The notes: a model not told the origin generated them from the sequence alone. Numbered from the stretch's first letter, positions 16,687-25,972 are shown. The stretch is 38,205 nucleotides of DNA from Marseilla massiliensis (GCF_016899855.1 NZ_JACJJG010000024.1:1-38205), one strand, 5' to 3'. Translations and numbers: made by a program.

Positions 16687-17097
16687 ATGACAGAACAAGT
16701 AGAGATAATCCTGAAACCGAGGCCTCGCGGATTCCACCTAATAACGGACGAAATCATGGCTCAGCTGCCGCCACTTCCGGAGAAAGGCCTGCTCAACTTA
16801 TTTGTAAAACATACAAGCTGCGGACTTTGCATAAACGAAAACGCAGATCCAGACGTACGCTATGACATGGAAAGTATATTCAACCGCATTGTACCTGAAG
16901 CGCAGCCGTATTACAGCCATACGTTAGAGGGACGCGACGACATGCCGGCACACGCGAAATCGGTAATATCAGGAGTCAGCCTCACCATACCGATTACGAA
17001 CAGGCGCCTTAATCTCGGCACATGGCAGGGGGTATACCTATGTGAATACAGGAATCATGGCGGGACTCGCAGGATTGTGGCAACGATTATAGGCTAA
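16687..17097 (+). CDS. YjbQ / secondary thiamine-phosphate synthase family protein
   Basis: The 136-residue cytosolic protein fits the UPF0047/YjbQ family in length and motifs: GFHLITDEI near the N-terminus, HTSCGLCINENADPDV with its histidine and acidic residues, YSHTLEGRDDMPAHAKSVISG, and GTWQGVYLCEYRNHGG near the end. The family binds a metal in a trimer. E. coli YjbQ shows weak thiamine-phosphate synthase activity and the true substrate is uncertain, so the name should be taken loosely. It is monocistronic and convergent with the SLC13-type transporter. Confidence 0.88.
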   Translation: MTEQVEIILKPRPRGFHLITDEIMAQLPPLPEKGLLNLFVKHTSCGLCINENADPDVRYDMESIFNRIVPEAQPYYSHTLEGRDDMPAHAKSVISGVSLTIPITNRRLNLGTWQGVYLCEYRNHGGTRRIVATIIG

Positions 17098-17114
17098 AAT
17101 TAAGAATATTCTTT

Positions 17115-17208
17115 AATTAAGAGTTAAGAATTAAGAGTTAAGAATTAAGAAAGATAGCTTGTTGGTTGTCTACAATTTCTTAATTCTTAACTCTTAGTTC
17201 TTAATTAA
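17115..17208. repeat. Foldback 1 with tandem 14-mers at convergent gene ends
   Basis: The left arm holds AATTAAGAGTTAAG twice in tandem (17115-17128, 17129-17142) and a third partial copy to 17152. The right arm (17176-17208) pairs over 21 bp with the inner part (TAAGAGTTAAGAATTAAGAAA) and carries about one unit less. The loop is 23 nt. The right arm covers the stop codon of the leftward transporter (17205-17207). It probably works as a terminator, and its units match foldback 2 at 23832-23934. Confidence 0.7.
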
Positions 17209-19064
17209 AACGGGAACAGCAACGGCAACACGAATACCATCACTATGCCGATAACCAACTGTAGCGGAAGGCCAACCTTTATGTAATCCATAAACGAATA
17301 ACGGCCTGCCTGCATAACAAGAGCATTCGGCGGAGTGGCAAAAGGCGATGCAAAACACATACTTGCGCCCAACGTAACAGCAAACAGGAACGGATACGGG
17401 CTAAGCCCTATCTCTGTTGCCGACGTAAGGGCAATGGGTGCCATAAGCACTGCTGTAGCCGTATTACTGATAAACATCGTAAGCAACGATGTGGTGAAAT
17501 ATATACCGGCAAGCAACACGAAAGGACCGTAACCGCCAAGCCCGCTTACAAGCGAATGTGATATAGCGGCAGACGCGCCTGTCTTCTCGAGCGCGACCGA
17601 CATCGGCAACATTGCGCCGATAAGTACAACACTCTCCCAATTAATAGTCTTATACGCCGCCTCGACATTTCGGAAACATCCTGTAAGCACCATCAGTACA
17701 GCCGCTATCATGACGGCCGTGACAGGAGCTACGGGAATAAAGTCGAAAACCATCAGTACTATCATGAGCAACATGATTGCGGCTGCAAGTGGAGCCTTAT
17801 AGTCAAGAGTAACCTTCGCCGCCTCCTCAAGCGGCTGCCCCAATACAACCCAATCGTCTTCCTCATTGCCGAGCAGGCTTATGTTAGCCCACGTGCCCTG
17901 CACCAACAGCACATCTCCGCCATGCAGGCGCACGTCAGGCAAATCGTCCATTATGTACTCACCGTTGCGGCGAATCCCTACAATATTTATATGGAACTTC
18001 GCCCGCAGGCCTGAATCCTTCACCAAGTGGTTTACAAGGCTCGACGTCGGCAAAAGAACCATCTCTGCAATACCTATATCATAGAAATCAAGCCCGCCCT
18101 GATTTGCCGACAAACCAGAACTGCCAGCCTCCGGCACGGTAAGAGAATATTCATCGGCGAAACGGTCTGCCTGTTCCTTCTCGCCGGACAGATAAATTAT
18201 GTCACCCTCACTGATGACTGTCCGAGGCCCTGCGAGCATTTGGTTGACATTCTTTATTATTCCCTTCTGGCGCGTTGTCTCGCGCCTTACCTCAAGCACG
18301 GTCAGACCGTAGCGGTTGTGTATGTCAAGTTCGGCAATGGTCTTACCTTTAATTCCTGAGTTTTTTCCTACGATAAACCTCGAAAGGTTATCGGCAAGCC
18401 TGTATTCCTCAACAAGTTCTTCCAATGACTTAGTCCTGCGCTTCTCATTATCCCTGCCTTCACCTTTCTTTGCCAAGAACCATTTACTCAACGGCAAAAG
18501 AACGATAATACCTATAACTATACATATCAGTCCTACCGGTGTAAAGGCAAAAAAGTCCAACTGTTCATATCCGGCACTAGTCAATACATCCTGGATTACG
18601 AGGTTAGGAGGCGTACCGATAAGCGTAAGCATTCCGCCCAGGCTGCTTGCAAACGCAAGCGGCATAAGCAGGCGCGAAGCGTTGACTCCTGACTTGGCGG
18701 CAAGACTTACCACAATGGGCAACATCAAGGCAACCGTTCCTGTATTGCTGACAAACGCACCGATAAATGATGTCACCACCATGATCAGCAGAAACAAACG
18801 CAGCTCGCTGTTACCGGCCAACTTGAGCATGCGCCCGCTTATCATCTTGGCAAGGCCTGTCTGAAATATCGCACCGCCAACAACAAAAAGGCCGACCATC
18901 ATTATAACTACTGAATTAGAAAAGCCCGACAATGCTTCATCGGGAGTAAGAATGCCGGAAACCATAAGCAGGATGAGGGCACACAATGCGACCACATCCG
19001 AACGTATTTTGCCTATGGCGAAAAACAACGCCGTCACGGCAAGTATAACTAATGTAAGAACCAT
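17205..19064 (-). CDS. SLC13-family ion/solute permease with two RCK_C domains
   Basis: The 619-residue inner-membrane protein has two halves of hydrophobic helices. The first covers about residues 1-190 (ALCALILLMVSGILTPDEAL, FVSNTGTVALMLPIVVSL, GGMLTLIGTPPNLVI), and the second about 415-619, ending MVFVLPLLFPF. SNTGTVA and SNTATAV are the paired hairpin motifs of SLC13/DASS transporters that bind substrate and Na+. Between the halves, about 210-390, two soluble modules look like RCK_C/TrkA_C regulatory domains (IKGKTIAELDIHNRYGLTVL, VVLEGDIIYLSG-like, and LRAKFHINIVGIRRNGEYI ... GGDVLLVQGT). Substrates in the family include sulfate, dicarboxylates and other anions; which applies is unknown. 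A -7 box lies at 19146-19153. Confidence 0.88.
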   Translation of the reverse strand: MVLTLVILAVTALFFAIGKIRSDVVALCALILLMVSGILTPDEALSGFSNSVVIMMVGLFVVGGAIFQTGLAKMISGRMLKLAGNSELRLFLLIMVVTSFIGAFVSNTGTVALMLPIVVSLAAKSGVNASRLLMPLAFASSLGGMLTLIGTPPNLVIQDVLTSAGYEQLDFFAFTPVGLICIVIGIIVLLPLSKWFLAKKGEGRDNEKRRTKSLEELVEEYRLADNLSRFIVGKNSGIKGKTIAELDIHNRYGLTVLEVRRETTRQKGIIKNVNQMLAGPRTVISEGDIIYLSGEKEQADRFADEYSLTVPEAGSSGLSANQGGLDFYDIGIAEMVLLPTSSLVNHLVKDSGLRAKFHINIVGIRRNGEYIMDDLPDVRLHGGDVLLVQGTWANISLLGNEEDDWVVLGQPLEEAAKVTLDYKAPLAAAIMLLMIVLMVFDFIPVAPVTAVMIAAVLMVLTGCFRNVEAAYKTINWESVVLIGAMLPMSVALEKTGASAAISHSLVSGLGGYGPFVLLAGIYFTTSLLTMFISNTATAVLMAPIALTSATEIGLSPYPFLFAVTLGASMCFASPFATPPNALVMQAGRYSFMDYIKVGLPLQLVIGIVMVFVLPLLFPF

Positions 19065-19145
19065 TATTTTTTAATCATCAACAAATTCATGTCCGTAAAG
19101 GCCCAAGTGGCCTGAGCCTGTATACTTCACCTTTATTTACAGTTA

Positions 19146-19153
19146 CAAAGATA
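19146..19153 (-). promoter_or_regulatory. -7 box for the SLC13-type transporter gene
   Basis: The minus strand reads TATCTTTG, about 82 bp before the ATG at 19064, implying a leader of roughly 75 nt. No clear -33 is seen. It lies 75 bp from the divergent tex promoter. Confidence 0.55.
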
Positions 19154-19227
19154 GGCATTTTAGTTGAGCATGCGCCACCGTGGCAATATTTTTTACTAAC
19201 CTTTAACTCGTTTATCATAAAAAAGTG

Positions 19228-19235
19228 TACTTTTG
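19228..19235 (+). promoter_or_regulatory. -7 box for tex
   Basis: TACTTTTG fits TAnnTTTG and lies 27 bp before the tex ATG. The -33 region is weak (TTTA near 19202). Confidence 0.6.
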
Positions 19236-19261
19236 CAGCACATAAAAACAAAACATACAAC

Positions 19262-21394
19262 ATGAACAAATTTGCCAAAAGAATATCCGAGGCATTAAAC
19301 CTGGCAGAACGTGGCGTTGACAACACTCTGCAATTACTTGACGAAGGCTGTACCATTCCATTCATAAGCCGCTACAGAAAAGAACGCACCGGAGGACTGG
19401 ACGAAGTACAGATCACGTCGATAAGCGAGCTTAACGACAAGCTGAAAGAAATTGAAAAACGTAAGGAAACTATAATAAAAACAATAACCGAGCAAGGAAA
19501 ACTGACGCCTGAACTGGCTAAACGTATCGATACTTGCTATGACACGGCCGAACTGGAAGACATTTACCTTCCATACAAGCCCAAACGCCGCACACGCGCA
19601 CAAGCAGCAAGAGAGCGTGGGCTCGAGCCTCTCGCTACTATAATAATGCTACAGAATGAACACAATCCTGTAGAGATTGCCAAGCGTTATGTAAAAGGAG
19701 ACGTTGAGAGTGTGGCCGAAGCTATTAACGGGGCACAAGATATCATTGCCGAAAACGTAAGCGAGGACGAGAGGCCAAGAAAGCTGCTAAGGTCGGCATT
19801 CAAGCGAGAAGCCGTTATAACTTCAAAAGTTGTAAAAAGCAAGGCCGACACGGATGAAGCCGCAAAATACTCTGACTATTTCGACTTTTCCGAGCCCTTG
19901 CGCCGTTGCTCGTCGCACCGCCTGCTGGCAATGCGCCGCGGCGAGGCTGAGGGAGTCTTGCGCGTAAGCATAACTCCGGCTACAGATGAATGTGAAAAAA
20001 GAATTGAACGTTTATTCGTAAAAGGATATAAGGCATCGTCCAAACTCGTGGGTGAGGCTGTGGCCGACGCATACAAAAGGCTACTTAAACCATCTATCGA
20101 GACTGAATTTGCGACAATCAGCAAGGAAAAGGCCGATGAAGAAGCTATCCGCGTATTTTCAGAAAATTTACGCCAACTGCTACTCGCCCCGCCATTGGGA
20201 CAAAAGCGCGTAATGGGCATTGACCCTGGCTTCCGCACAGGATGTAAAGTAGTATGTCTCGACGCACAAGGAAACCTTCTTTACAACACGGCGATTTTCC
20301 CTGATTTCTGTAAACATACATCCAGTTCCAAAGCAGGAATACAAGTCGTGGAAATTGCCAAGAAATATGGAATCGAGGCTATTGCCATCGGTAATGGTAC
20401 TGCAAGTCGTGAAACACAGGCTTTCATAAACGGCCTTCCGTTCATACAGGAAATTAAAACATTCGTAGTCAGCGAGGATGGAGCCTCGGTATATTCGGCC
20501 TCGAAAACAGCACGAGAGGAATTCCCTGACAAGGATGTAACCGTACGTGGAGCGGTAAGCATTGGACGCAGACTTATAGATCCATTGGCAGAACTGGTAA
20601 AAATAGACCCCAAAAGCATTGGAGTAGGACAATATCAACACGACGTTGACCAATCAAAACTGAAGAAAAGTCTTGACCTTACCGTAGAAAGCTGTGTCAA
20701 CAACGTTGGCGTAAACCTTAACACGGCAAGCAAACATCTGCTAACCTATGTAAGTGGTCTCGGCCCTACCCTTGCACAAAATATAATTGACTACCGCACC
20801 GCCAACGGCGCATTTACGTCAAGACGGCAATTATTAAAGGTTCCACGCCTCGGACCGTCTGCATTTGAACAATGCGCCGGTTTCTTACGTATACCGGAAT
20901 CGGACAATCCACTCGACAATACGGCAGTCCATCCGGAAAGTTATGATATCGTCGAACAAATGGCCCGTGACCAAGGCTGTTCTGTAAAAGAGCTAATCAA
21001 AGACAAGGAAAAACGTAAAAACATAGATTTAAAACGTTATATTACAACTAATGTTGGTATTCCTACCCTTACCGACATAATGAAGGAACTGGAAAAACCA
21101 GGACGTGACCCTCGTGAACAGATTGAAGAATTCAAGTTTGACGAAAACGTACATACCATTGAGGACCTGTATGAAGGAATGATACTGCCTGGAATCATTA
21201 CTAACATAACAAACTTCGGTGCCTTTGTCGACATTGGGGTACATCAGGACGGATTGGTACACATTTCACAAATGGCAGACCGCTATGTAAGCGATCCAAC
21301 ACAAATTGTCCGTCTACATCAACACGTCACCGTACGCGTAACCGAAGTTGACCGTAAACGCAATAGAATATCATTGTCGATGAAAGGCCTATAA
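19262..21394 (+). CDS. tex: Tex-family RNA-binding transcription accessory protein
   Basis: The 710-residue protein matches Tex in length and domain order. An N-terminal helical region includes the hallmark GCTIPFISRYRKERTGGLDE; then come the YqgF-like RNase H fold at about 315-430 (KRVMGIDPGFRTGCKVVCLD), helix-hairpin-helix segments at about 485-560 (YVSGLGPTLAQNIIDYR, LLKVPRLGPSAFEQCAGFLRI), and a C-terminal S1 RNA-binding domain from about 635 (LYEGMILPGIITNITNFGAF ... ISLSMKGL). Tex binds nucleic acid and affects transcription and stress tolerance; the catalytic status of the YqgF fold is unclear. The gene has its own promoter and ends convergent with the pantothenate kinase gene, inside a 13-bp inverted repeat. 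Confidence 0.95.
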   Translation: MNKFAKRISEALNLAERGVDNTLQLLDEGCTIPFISRYRKERTGGLDEVQITSISELNDKLKEIEKRKETIIKTITEQGKLTPELAKRIDTCYDTAELEDIYLPYKPKRRTRAQAARERGLEPLATIIMLQNEHNPVEIAKRYVKGDVESVAEAINGAQDIIAENVSEDERPRKLLRSAFKREAVITSKVVKSKADTDEAAKYSDYFDFSEPLRRCSSHRLLAMRRGEAEGVLRVSITPATDECEKRIERLFVKGYKASSKLVGEAVADAYKRLLKPSIETEFATISKEKADEEAIRVFSENLRQLLLAPPLGQKRVMGIDPGFRTGCKVVCLDAQGNLLYNTAIFPDFCKHTSSSKAGIQVVEIAKKYGIEAIAIGNGTASRETQAFINGLPFIQEIKTFVVSEDGASVYSASKTAREEFPDKDVTVRGAVSIGRRLIDPLAELVKIDPKSIGVGQYQHDVDQSKLKKSLDLTVESCVNNVGVNLNTASKHLLTYVSGLGPTLAQNIIDYRTANGAFTSRRQLLKVPRLGPSAFEQCAGFLRIPESDNPLDNTAVHPESYDIVEQMARDQGCSVKELIKDKEKRKNIDLKRYITTNVGIPTLTDIMKELEKPGRDPREQIEEFKFDENVHTIEDLYEGMILPGIITNITNFGAFVDIGVHQDGLVHISQMADRYVSDPTQIVRLHQHVTVRVTEVDRKRNRISLSMKGL

Positions 21395-21410
21395 CCCTCA
21401 TCGACAATGA
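21371..21410. terminator. Inverted repeat enclosing the tex stop codon
   Basis: TCATTGTCGATGA (21371-21383, within tex codons) pairs perfectly with TCATCGACAATGA (21398-21410). The 14-nt loop contains the tex stop codon (21392-21394). The leftward coaW gene ends at 21419, so the hairpin can serve both transcripts. T-tracts are weak on both sides. Confidence 0.6.
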
Positions 21411-21418
21411 CACATTAA

Positions 21419-22261
21419 TCACAACGCCTCGGTTGTATATCTATCATCAAAATAACTAAGTGCAGCACCTATTGCCGTACAAAATTCAGCATACTCGGGA
21501 ATTATCAGCTTTACCCCATAGAGCTTCTCTATCGGTGGAAATACCATACGACACTGTGGAAGCAACGTCAAGTTGCCAATCATGACATACTCACGGATAC
21601 TGCTACCTATCGATGCCAACACTGCCGATTGCCCGACCGATTGAAGAACTGTCCATATAAGACCTATTGCTATATCTTCACGTGACGCGTCACTTTTGGC
21701 ATTTCCAAACAGGGATGCAACAGCTGTCATTGGCAAACCAGGCAATGGACGTGCACTAATATCTCCAATACGCAAGTTGATGTTTGACACATTACCACGC
21801 ACTGCCATATCCGACACCGCCCGTATATCGTCTGTCTTAAGCAAAAGACGTGACAGCCCCTGAAGCGTCCCGCCGCCAATACCAATACCACCGATATGTT
21901 CAATACGGTCACCGTCACAACGTATAAGTGATGTTCCCGTACCCATACTTACCACGATTATATGGTCCTTACCTGATACGTGACAAGCACCAAGGCCATC
22001 TGCTACAAACTCTCCGGCCTTATCGGTAGGCAAACCATAAACAGGTTTGCTGATATAAGCAGAGCCCACTCCCGTAAGCATGACATGCTCCACATCAGTA
22101 AGCTGGATTTTATTGTCGTAAAGATACTTGCCAAAAGCTCCGTAAAGAGATGTGACAGGGTCCGTTGCCTTAATCCGCATTGGCGAGACTACGTTACCTC
22201 CAGAAATTCCAACAATTTTTGTAGTGCTGATACCTACATCAATTCCTATTACTATTCCCAT
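21419..22261 (-). CDS. coaW: Type II pantothenate kinase-like protein
   Basis: The 280-residue protein has the ASKHA-fold marks of type II (Fumble-like) pantothenate kinases: phosphate-1 loop GIDVGISTTKIVGI at the N-terminus, VMLTGVGSAYI, the phosphate-2 motif VVSMGTGTSLI, GGIGIGGGTLQGLSRLLL, and a final AEFCTAIGAALSYF. These enzymes phosphorylate pantothenate as the first step of coenzyme A synthesis. Many Bacteroidales are thought to use a type III enzyme (CoaX); whether this genome also has one cannot be seen, so this protein could be a paralogue with another role. It is convergent with tex. No strong promoter box was found upstream. Confidence 0.8.
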   Translation of the reverse strand: MGIVIGIDVGISTTKIVGISGGNVVSPMRIKATDPVTSLYGAFGKYLYDNKIQLTDVEHVMLTGVGSAYISKPVYGLPTDKAGEFVADGLGACHVSGKDHIIVVSMGTGTSLIRCDGDRIEHIGGIGIGGGTLQGLSRLLLKTDDIRAVSDMAVRGNVSNINLRIGDISARPLPGLPMTAVASLFGNAKSDASREDIAIGLIWTVLQSVGQSAVLASIGSSIREYVMIGNLTLLPQCRMVFPPIEKLYGVKLIIPEYAEFCTAIGAALSYFDDRYTTEAL

Positions 22262-22317
22262 TGTTTATATTCGAATACAAAAAACAATACAAACTGAATG
22301 CTATTACTTCAAGCAAT

Positions 22318-22358
22318 AAAGCCACAACCTCCGGATGGATACGGAAATTGTGGCCTTT
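22318..22358 (-). terminator. Terminator of the infC-rpmI-rplT operon
   Basis: On the minus strand GCCACAA (22348-22354 complement) pairs with TTGTGGC (22321-22327 complement). The stem extends to about 10 bp with one bulge and is followed by TTTATTG. It lies about 33 bp after the rplT stop. Confidence 0.75.
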
Positions 22359-22390
22359 ACTCATTTTACAGTATATAAACAGGCTGTAAT

Positions 22391-22735
22391 TTACTTTACT
22401 TTATCAACAATAGCCTTGAAAGCCTCGGGATTATTAACTGCGAGGTCGGCAAGAACCTTACGGTTGATTTCAATACCAGCCTTGTGCAGTGCACCCATCA
22501 ATGTTGAGTAGCTCATATTCTCAAGACGTGCTGCGGCGTTAATACGCTGAATCCACAGAGAACGGAAATTGCGCTTCTTGTTACGACGGTCACGGTAAGC
22601 GTATGTAAGACCCTTCTCCCAAGTATTCTTCGCTACTGTCCAAACGTTTTTTCTTGCTCCGTAATAACCACGGGTAAGCTTTAAAATTCTTTTTCTCCTT
22701 GCTCTTGAAGCAACGTGATTTACTGATCTTGGCAT
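22391..22735 (-). CDS. rplT: 50S ribosomal protein L20
   Basis: This 114-residue protein is full length for L20, an early assembly protein that binds 23S rRNA. Visible hallmarks are [35 protein letters not shown], the very basic [20 protein letters not shown] stretch and [14 protein letters not shown] end ([15 protein letters not shown]). It is last in the infC-rpmI-rplT order conserved across bacteria, 32 bp after rpmI. In E. coli and Bacillus L20 represses its own operon by different RNA structures; no obvious counterpart was recognised here. Confidence 0.97.
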   Translation of the reverse strand: MPRSVNHVASRARRKRILKLTRGYYGARKNVWTVAKNTWEKGLTYAYRDRRNKKRNFRSLWIQRINAAARLENMSYSTLMGALHKAGIEINRKVLADLAVNNPEAFKAIVDKVK

Positions 22736-22767
22736 AGTTTTTTCCCTTTAATTTTATTAGACATAGA

Positions 22768-22965
22768 TTAACGGAGACGCAGCAAGTCTCTCACCTGCTT
22801 CATGTTGCTCTTGTCAACAAGTGTCTGATGAACAAGATTACGCTTTTGTTTCTTAGTCTTCTTTGTCAGAATGTGACTGTGGTAAGCGTGATGTCTCTTA
22901 ATCTTACCTGTACCGGTGAAGCTAAATCTTTTCTTTGCACCGGAATTTGTCTTTTGCTTTGGCAT
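22768..22965 (-). CDS. rpmI: 50S ribosomal protein L35
   Basis: The 65-residue basic protein is full length for L35. It begins [20 protein letters not shown], carries the [20 protein letters not shown] region typical of the family, and ends with a short arginine/leucine tail (DLLRLR). It is the middle gene of infC-rpmI-rplT, 79 bp after infC, and should be co-transcribed from the promoter at 23786-23816. Confidence 0.97.
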   Translation of the reverse strand: MPKQKTNSGAKKRFSFTGTGKIKRHHAYHSHILTKKTKKQKRNLVHQTLVDKSNMKQVRDLLRLR

Positions 22966-23044
22966 TTTTTAATTGATTTAATTGTTATTTACAGCTGTGG
23001 CAACGTATATACCAGGACGTTACGCACATTATTCTCTTTCATTA

Positions 23045-23749
23045 TTATTTATCGCCATCAGCTCCTTCACTGAGCTTCTTTAAGGCATCTACTCCATTTT
23101 TCGCATTGGCAAACAAGCCACCGCTTGGGATGTTTTCCGTGGAATCTACATCCAGAGCCTGTTCTGATTGTGCTTTTGCCTCTGCCTCGCGGCGCTCGCG
23201 GTCAACCTTTTGCTGGCTTTTCTTTGCCACTCCAGCCTTCTTCGGGCTCAAGTACAAAAACATTTTCTTACCTTCAAGCGCAGGCATTTGCTCTACCTTT
23301 CCATATTCTTCAAGGTCATTAGCAAAACGTAACAACAAGACTTCTCCTTGTTCCTTAAACAGTATTGAACGGCCGCGGAAGAACACAAACGCACGAACTT
23401 TATTACCTTCTTCAAGGAATTCCTTAGCGTGCTTCAGCTTGAAATTATAGTCATGGTCATCAGTCTGAGGACCGAAACGAATTTCCTTTACCTCTTGCTT
23501 AACCTGCTTGGCCTTAAGTTCCTTGGCACGTTTTTTCTGCTGATACAAGAACTTGCTATAGTCAATGAGACGACAAACCGGCGGCTGCGCATTTGGCGAA
23601 ATCTCCACAAGGTCTACGCCTTGTTCACGTGCCATATCCAATGCCTGGCGTGTTGGTATTACTATAGAACCGTTATCGCTTACGATGCGGACTTCCCTTA
23701 CGCGAATCTGCTCATTCACGCGGTAATGATTGTTTTTGTCGTGCTTCAT
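23045..23749 (-). CDS. infC: Translation initiation factor IF-3 with C-terminal extension
   Basis: IF-3 binds the 30S subunit and controls start-codon selection. The N domain is visible ([52 protein letters not shown]), followed by the linker ([20 protein letters not shown]) and the C domain ([37 protein letters not shown]). At 234 residues it is about 55-60 longer than E. coli IF-3; the extra tail after LYLSPKK is rich in K, E, Q, A and S and is probably disordered. The start is a plain ATG, unlike the AUU used for autoregulation in E. coli. It has its own promoter and heads the rpmI-rplT operon. Confidence 0.96.
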   Translation of the reverse strand: MKHDKNNHYRVNEQIRVREVRIVSDNGSIVIPTRQALDMAREQGVDLVEISPNAQPPVCRLIDYSKFLYQQKKRAKELKAKQVKQEVKEIRFGPQTDDHDYNFKLKHAKEFLEEGNKVRAFVFFRGRSILFKEQGEVLLLRFANDLEEYGKVEQMPALEGKKMFLYLSPKKAGVAKKSQQKVDRERREAEAKAQSEQALDVDSTENIPSGGLFANAKNGVDALKKLSEGADGDK

Positions 23750-23785
23750 TCAACTGTTTTACGAATATTTTTTGAAAATCGGTTG

Positions 23786-23816
23786 CAAAGTTACCACAAA
23801 TCGGTCAAATTGCAAA
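23786..23816 (-). promoter_or_regulatory. Promoter of infC-rpmI-rplT
   Basis: On the minus strand TTTG (23813-23816) is followed after 19 bp by TAACTTTG (23786-23793). The start codon is about 37 bp downstream. It lies between the thrS 3' foldback and infC, so the operon can be expressed independently of thrS. Confidence 0.8.
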
Positions 23817-23831
23817 ACTTATTCAAAAGAA

Positions 23832-23934
23832 AATTAAGAATTAAGGGTTAAGAATTAAGAAAATTTACAATACTTATATTCTCCATAAATGGGAAAAGCA
23901 TATTTTCTTAATTCTTAACCCTTAATTCTTAATT
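23832..23934. repeat. Foldback 2, perfect 33-bp stem after thrS
   Basis: Bases 23832-23864 and 23902-23934 are perfect reverse complements over 33 bp, with a 37-nt loop. The arms are built from AATTAAG and GGTTAAG units like those of foldback 1. The right arm overlaps the thrS stop codon (23933-23935). It lies between two genes in the same direction, upstream of the infC promoter, so it probably ends thrS transcription. Confidence 0.75.
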
Positions 23935-25882
23935 AATTGATGGCCTTAAGCTGCTCGACTACCTCGTCATTGACTTTCTTTGCAAAGTCTTCCATGCTCA
24001 TCGAGCCTTGGTCGCCTTGGCCTTGCTTTCTGACAGCCACAGAACCGTCAGCCTGTTCTTTCTCGCCTACCACAACCATATAAGGTATACGTTTCATCTC
24101 ATTGTCGCGGATTTTACGTCCTATTTTCTCGTTGCGGTCATCAATAGTGGCACGTACGCCTACTGTATCGAAGTACTTGACAACCTTTGCTGCATAATCG
24201 TTATATTTCTCGCTTATCGGCAGTATGGCTACCTGGTTCGGCGTAAGCCACAACGGGAAATGTCCTGAAGTATGTTCGATTAGGACTGCCGTAAAACGTT
24301 CAAGTGAGCCGAAAGGCGCACGGTGAATCATAACCGGGGTCTTCTTTGTGTTGTCATCTGCGGTATATTCCAGCTTGAAACGTTCAGGCAGATTGTAGTC
24401 TACCTGGATAGTACCCAGCTGCCAACGGCGTCCGATAGCATCCTTAACCATGAAGTCGAGTTTCGGTCCATAGAATGCAGCCTCTCCATACTCTATCTTG
24501 GCATTTAATCCCTTCTCTTTGCAAGCGTCAATAATAGCCTGCTCTGACTCCGCCCAAACCTCATCGGAACCGATATATTTCTCTCTGTCATTAGGGTCAC
24601 GGAGCGATATCTGTGCTTCAAAGTCAGTGAAGTTGAATATCGAGAAGACTGTATGGATTATGTCCATAACATTGAGGAATTCGGCCTTAACCTGATCCGG
24701 GCGGCAGAATATGTGCGCGTCGTCCTGCGTAAACGAGCGTACACGTGTAAGTCCGTGCAACTCGCCGCTCTTCTCATAACGATAAACTGTACCGAACTCG
24801 GCTATACGCAATGGCAGGTCGCGGTATGAACGCGGCTTCCATGCAAACACCTCACAGTGGTGAGGACAGTTCATCGGCTTCAGCATATATTCTTCATCCT
24901 CTTCAGGAGTATGTATCGGCTGGAACGAATCCTTACCGTAGTGTGCATAGTGGCCGGATGTAACGTACAGGTTCTTGCTTCCGATATGCGGAGTGATAAC
25001 CTCCTGATACCCGTAACGTTTTTGTATTCGGCGAAGCATGTCTTGAAGACGCAGACGGAGCTCAGTTCCCGCAGGCAGCCATATGGGCAATCCCTTACCT
25101 ACACGCTCGGAGAACATGAACAGTTCCATCTCCTTGCCAATCTTGCGGTGGTCGCGCTTCTTGGCCTCTTCAAGCATTACGAGATACTCGTCGAGCATCT
25201 TTTTCTTTGGGAAAGAGATACCGTAGATACGCGTCATCTGCTCGCGCTTGGCGTCACCACGCCAGAATGCGCCGGCAACGCTGGTTATCTTGATAGCCTT
25301 GATTGCGCCTGTGCTCATGATATGCGGACCTTTGCACAAGTCAGTAAAGTTTCCCTGCGTATATGTGGTTATCTCGCCGTCGGCAAGATCTTGCTCGATA
25401 TGTTCACACTTATATTCCTGACCGTCAGCCTTAAACTCATTAAGGGCGTCGGCCTTGGATATCTCCTTGCGCACTACCGGTTCGTCCTTTGAAGCCAGCT
25501 CCTTCATCTTCTTCTCTATTTTCTCGAAGTCGCTCTCCTTGATGACGTCACCTTCTTTAGGCATTACGTCATAGAAAAATCCGTTCTCAATGGCCGGTCC
25601 GAAACCGAACTGTATGCCGGGATACAGCTCTTGCAAAGCCTCGGCAAGCAGGTGGGCCGATGTATGCCAGAAGGCATGCTTGCCTTCCTCGTCCTCCCAC
25701 TTATATAATTCTATCTTAGCGTCCTCATTAATGGGGCGGTTAAGTTCTACTGTCTCACCGTTGACACCGCACGCCAACACGTTGCGCGCCAATGCAGGTG
25801 AAATGCTTTCTGCAATCTGAAGTCCCGTTACGCCCTGTTCGTATTCACGTACAGAACCGTCGGGAAATGTGATTTTTATCAT
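23933..25882 (-). CDS. thrS: Threonyl-tRNA synthetase
   Basis: The 649-residue enzyme is full length for bacterial ThrRS, which charges tRNA-Thr and edits mischarged serine. Domains in order: TGS at about 1-62 ([17 protein letters not shown]), the editing domain with [17 protein letters not shown] and its HxxxH motif, the class II catalytic core from about 270 ([20 protein letters not shown], zinc-ligand region [13 protein letters not shown], motif 2 [17 protein letters not shown], motif 3 near [11 protein letters not shown]), and the anticodon-binding domain at about 545-645 ([17 protein letters not shown] ... [11 protein letters not shown]). A -7 box lies at 25912-25919. The stop codon lies in foldback 2. 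Confidence 0.98.
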   Translation of the reverse strand: MIKITFPDGSVREYEQGVTGLQIAESISPALARNVLACGVNGETVELNRPINEDAKIELYKWEDEEGKHAFWHTSAHLLAEALQELYPGIQFGFGPAIENGFFYDVMPKEGDVIKESDFEKIEKKMKELASKDEPVVRKEISKADALNEFKADGQEYKCEHIEQDLADGEITTYTQGNFTDLCKGPHIMSTGAIKAIKITSVAGAFWRGDAKREQMTRIYGISFPKKKMLDEYLVMLEEAKKRDHRKIGKEMELFMFSERVGKGLPIWLPAGTELRLRLQDMLRRIQKRYGYQEVITPHIGSKNLYVTSGHYAHYGKDSFQPIHTPEEDEEYMLKPMNCPHHCEVFAWKPRSYRDLPLRIAEFGTVYRYEKSGELHGLTRVRSFTQDDAHIFCRPDQVKAEFLNVMDIIHTVFSIFNFTDFEAQISLRDPNDREKYIGSDEVWAESEQAIIDACKEKGLNAKIEYGEAAFYGPKLDFMVKDAIGRRWQLGTIQVDYNLPERFKLEYTADDNTKKTPVMIHRAPFGSLERFTAVLIEHTSGHFPLWLTPNQVAILPISEKYNDYAAKVVKYFDTVGVRATIDDRNEKIGRKIRDNEMKRIPYMVVVGEKEQADGSVAVRKQGQGDQGSMSMEDFAKKVNDEVVEQLKAIN

Positions 25883-25911
25883 AACGCCTTTGTTTTTATT
25901 TTATCTGGCTG

Positions 25912-25919
25912 CAAAATTA
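25912..25919 (-). promoter_or_regulatory. -7 box for thrS
   Basis: The minus strand reads TAATTTTG, 30 bp before the thrS ATG. The -33 region is weak. A 7-bp dyad, ATAGCAA / TTGCTAT (25960-25966 and 25973-25979), lies about 40-60 bp upstream. Confidence 0.6.
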
Positions 25920-25972
25920 CTGTTTTCTTTTGAAATACAGAACAATAGTTCAGATTTTTATAGCAATTAACG

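Noticed and set aside
17115..17152. CRISPR-like array from the tandem 14-mers
   Set aside because: Units are contiguous with no spacers, AT-only in character and end in a foldback; no cas genes are present.
22750..23044. Riboswitch or L20-type leader within infC-rpmI-rplT gaps
   Set aside because: The gaps are only 32 and 79 bp, and I could not fold a recognised regulatory structure by eye.
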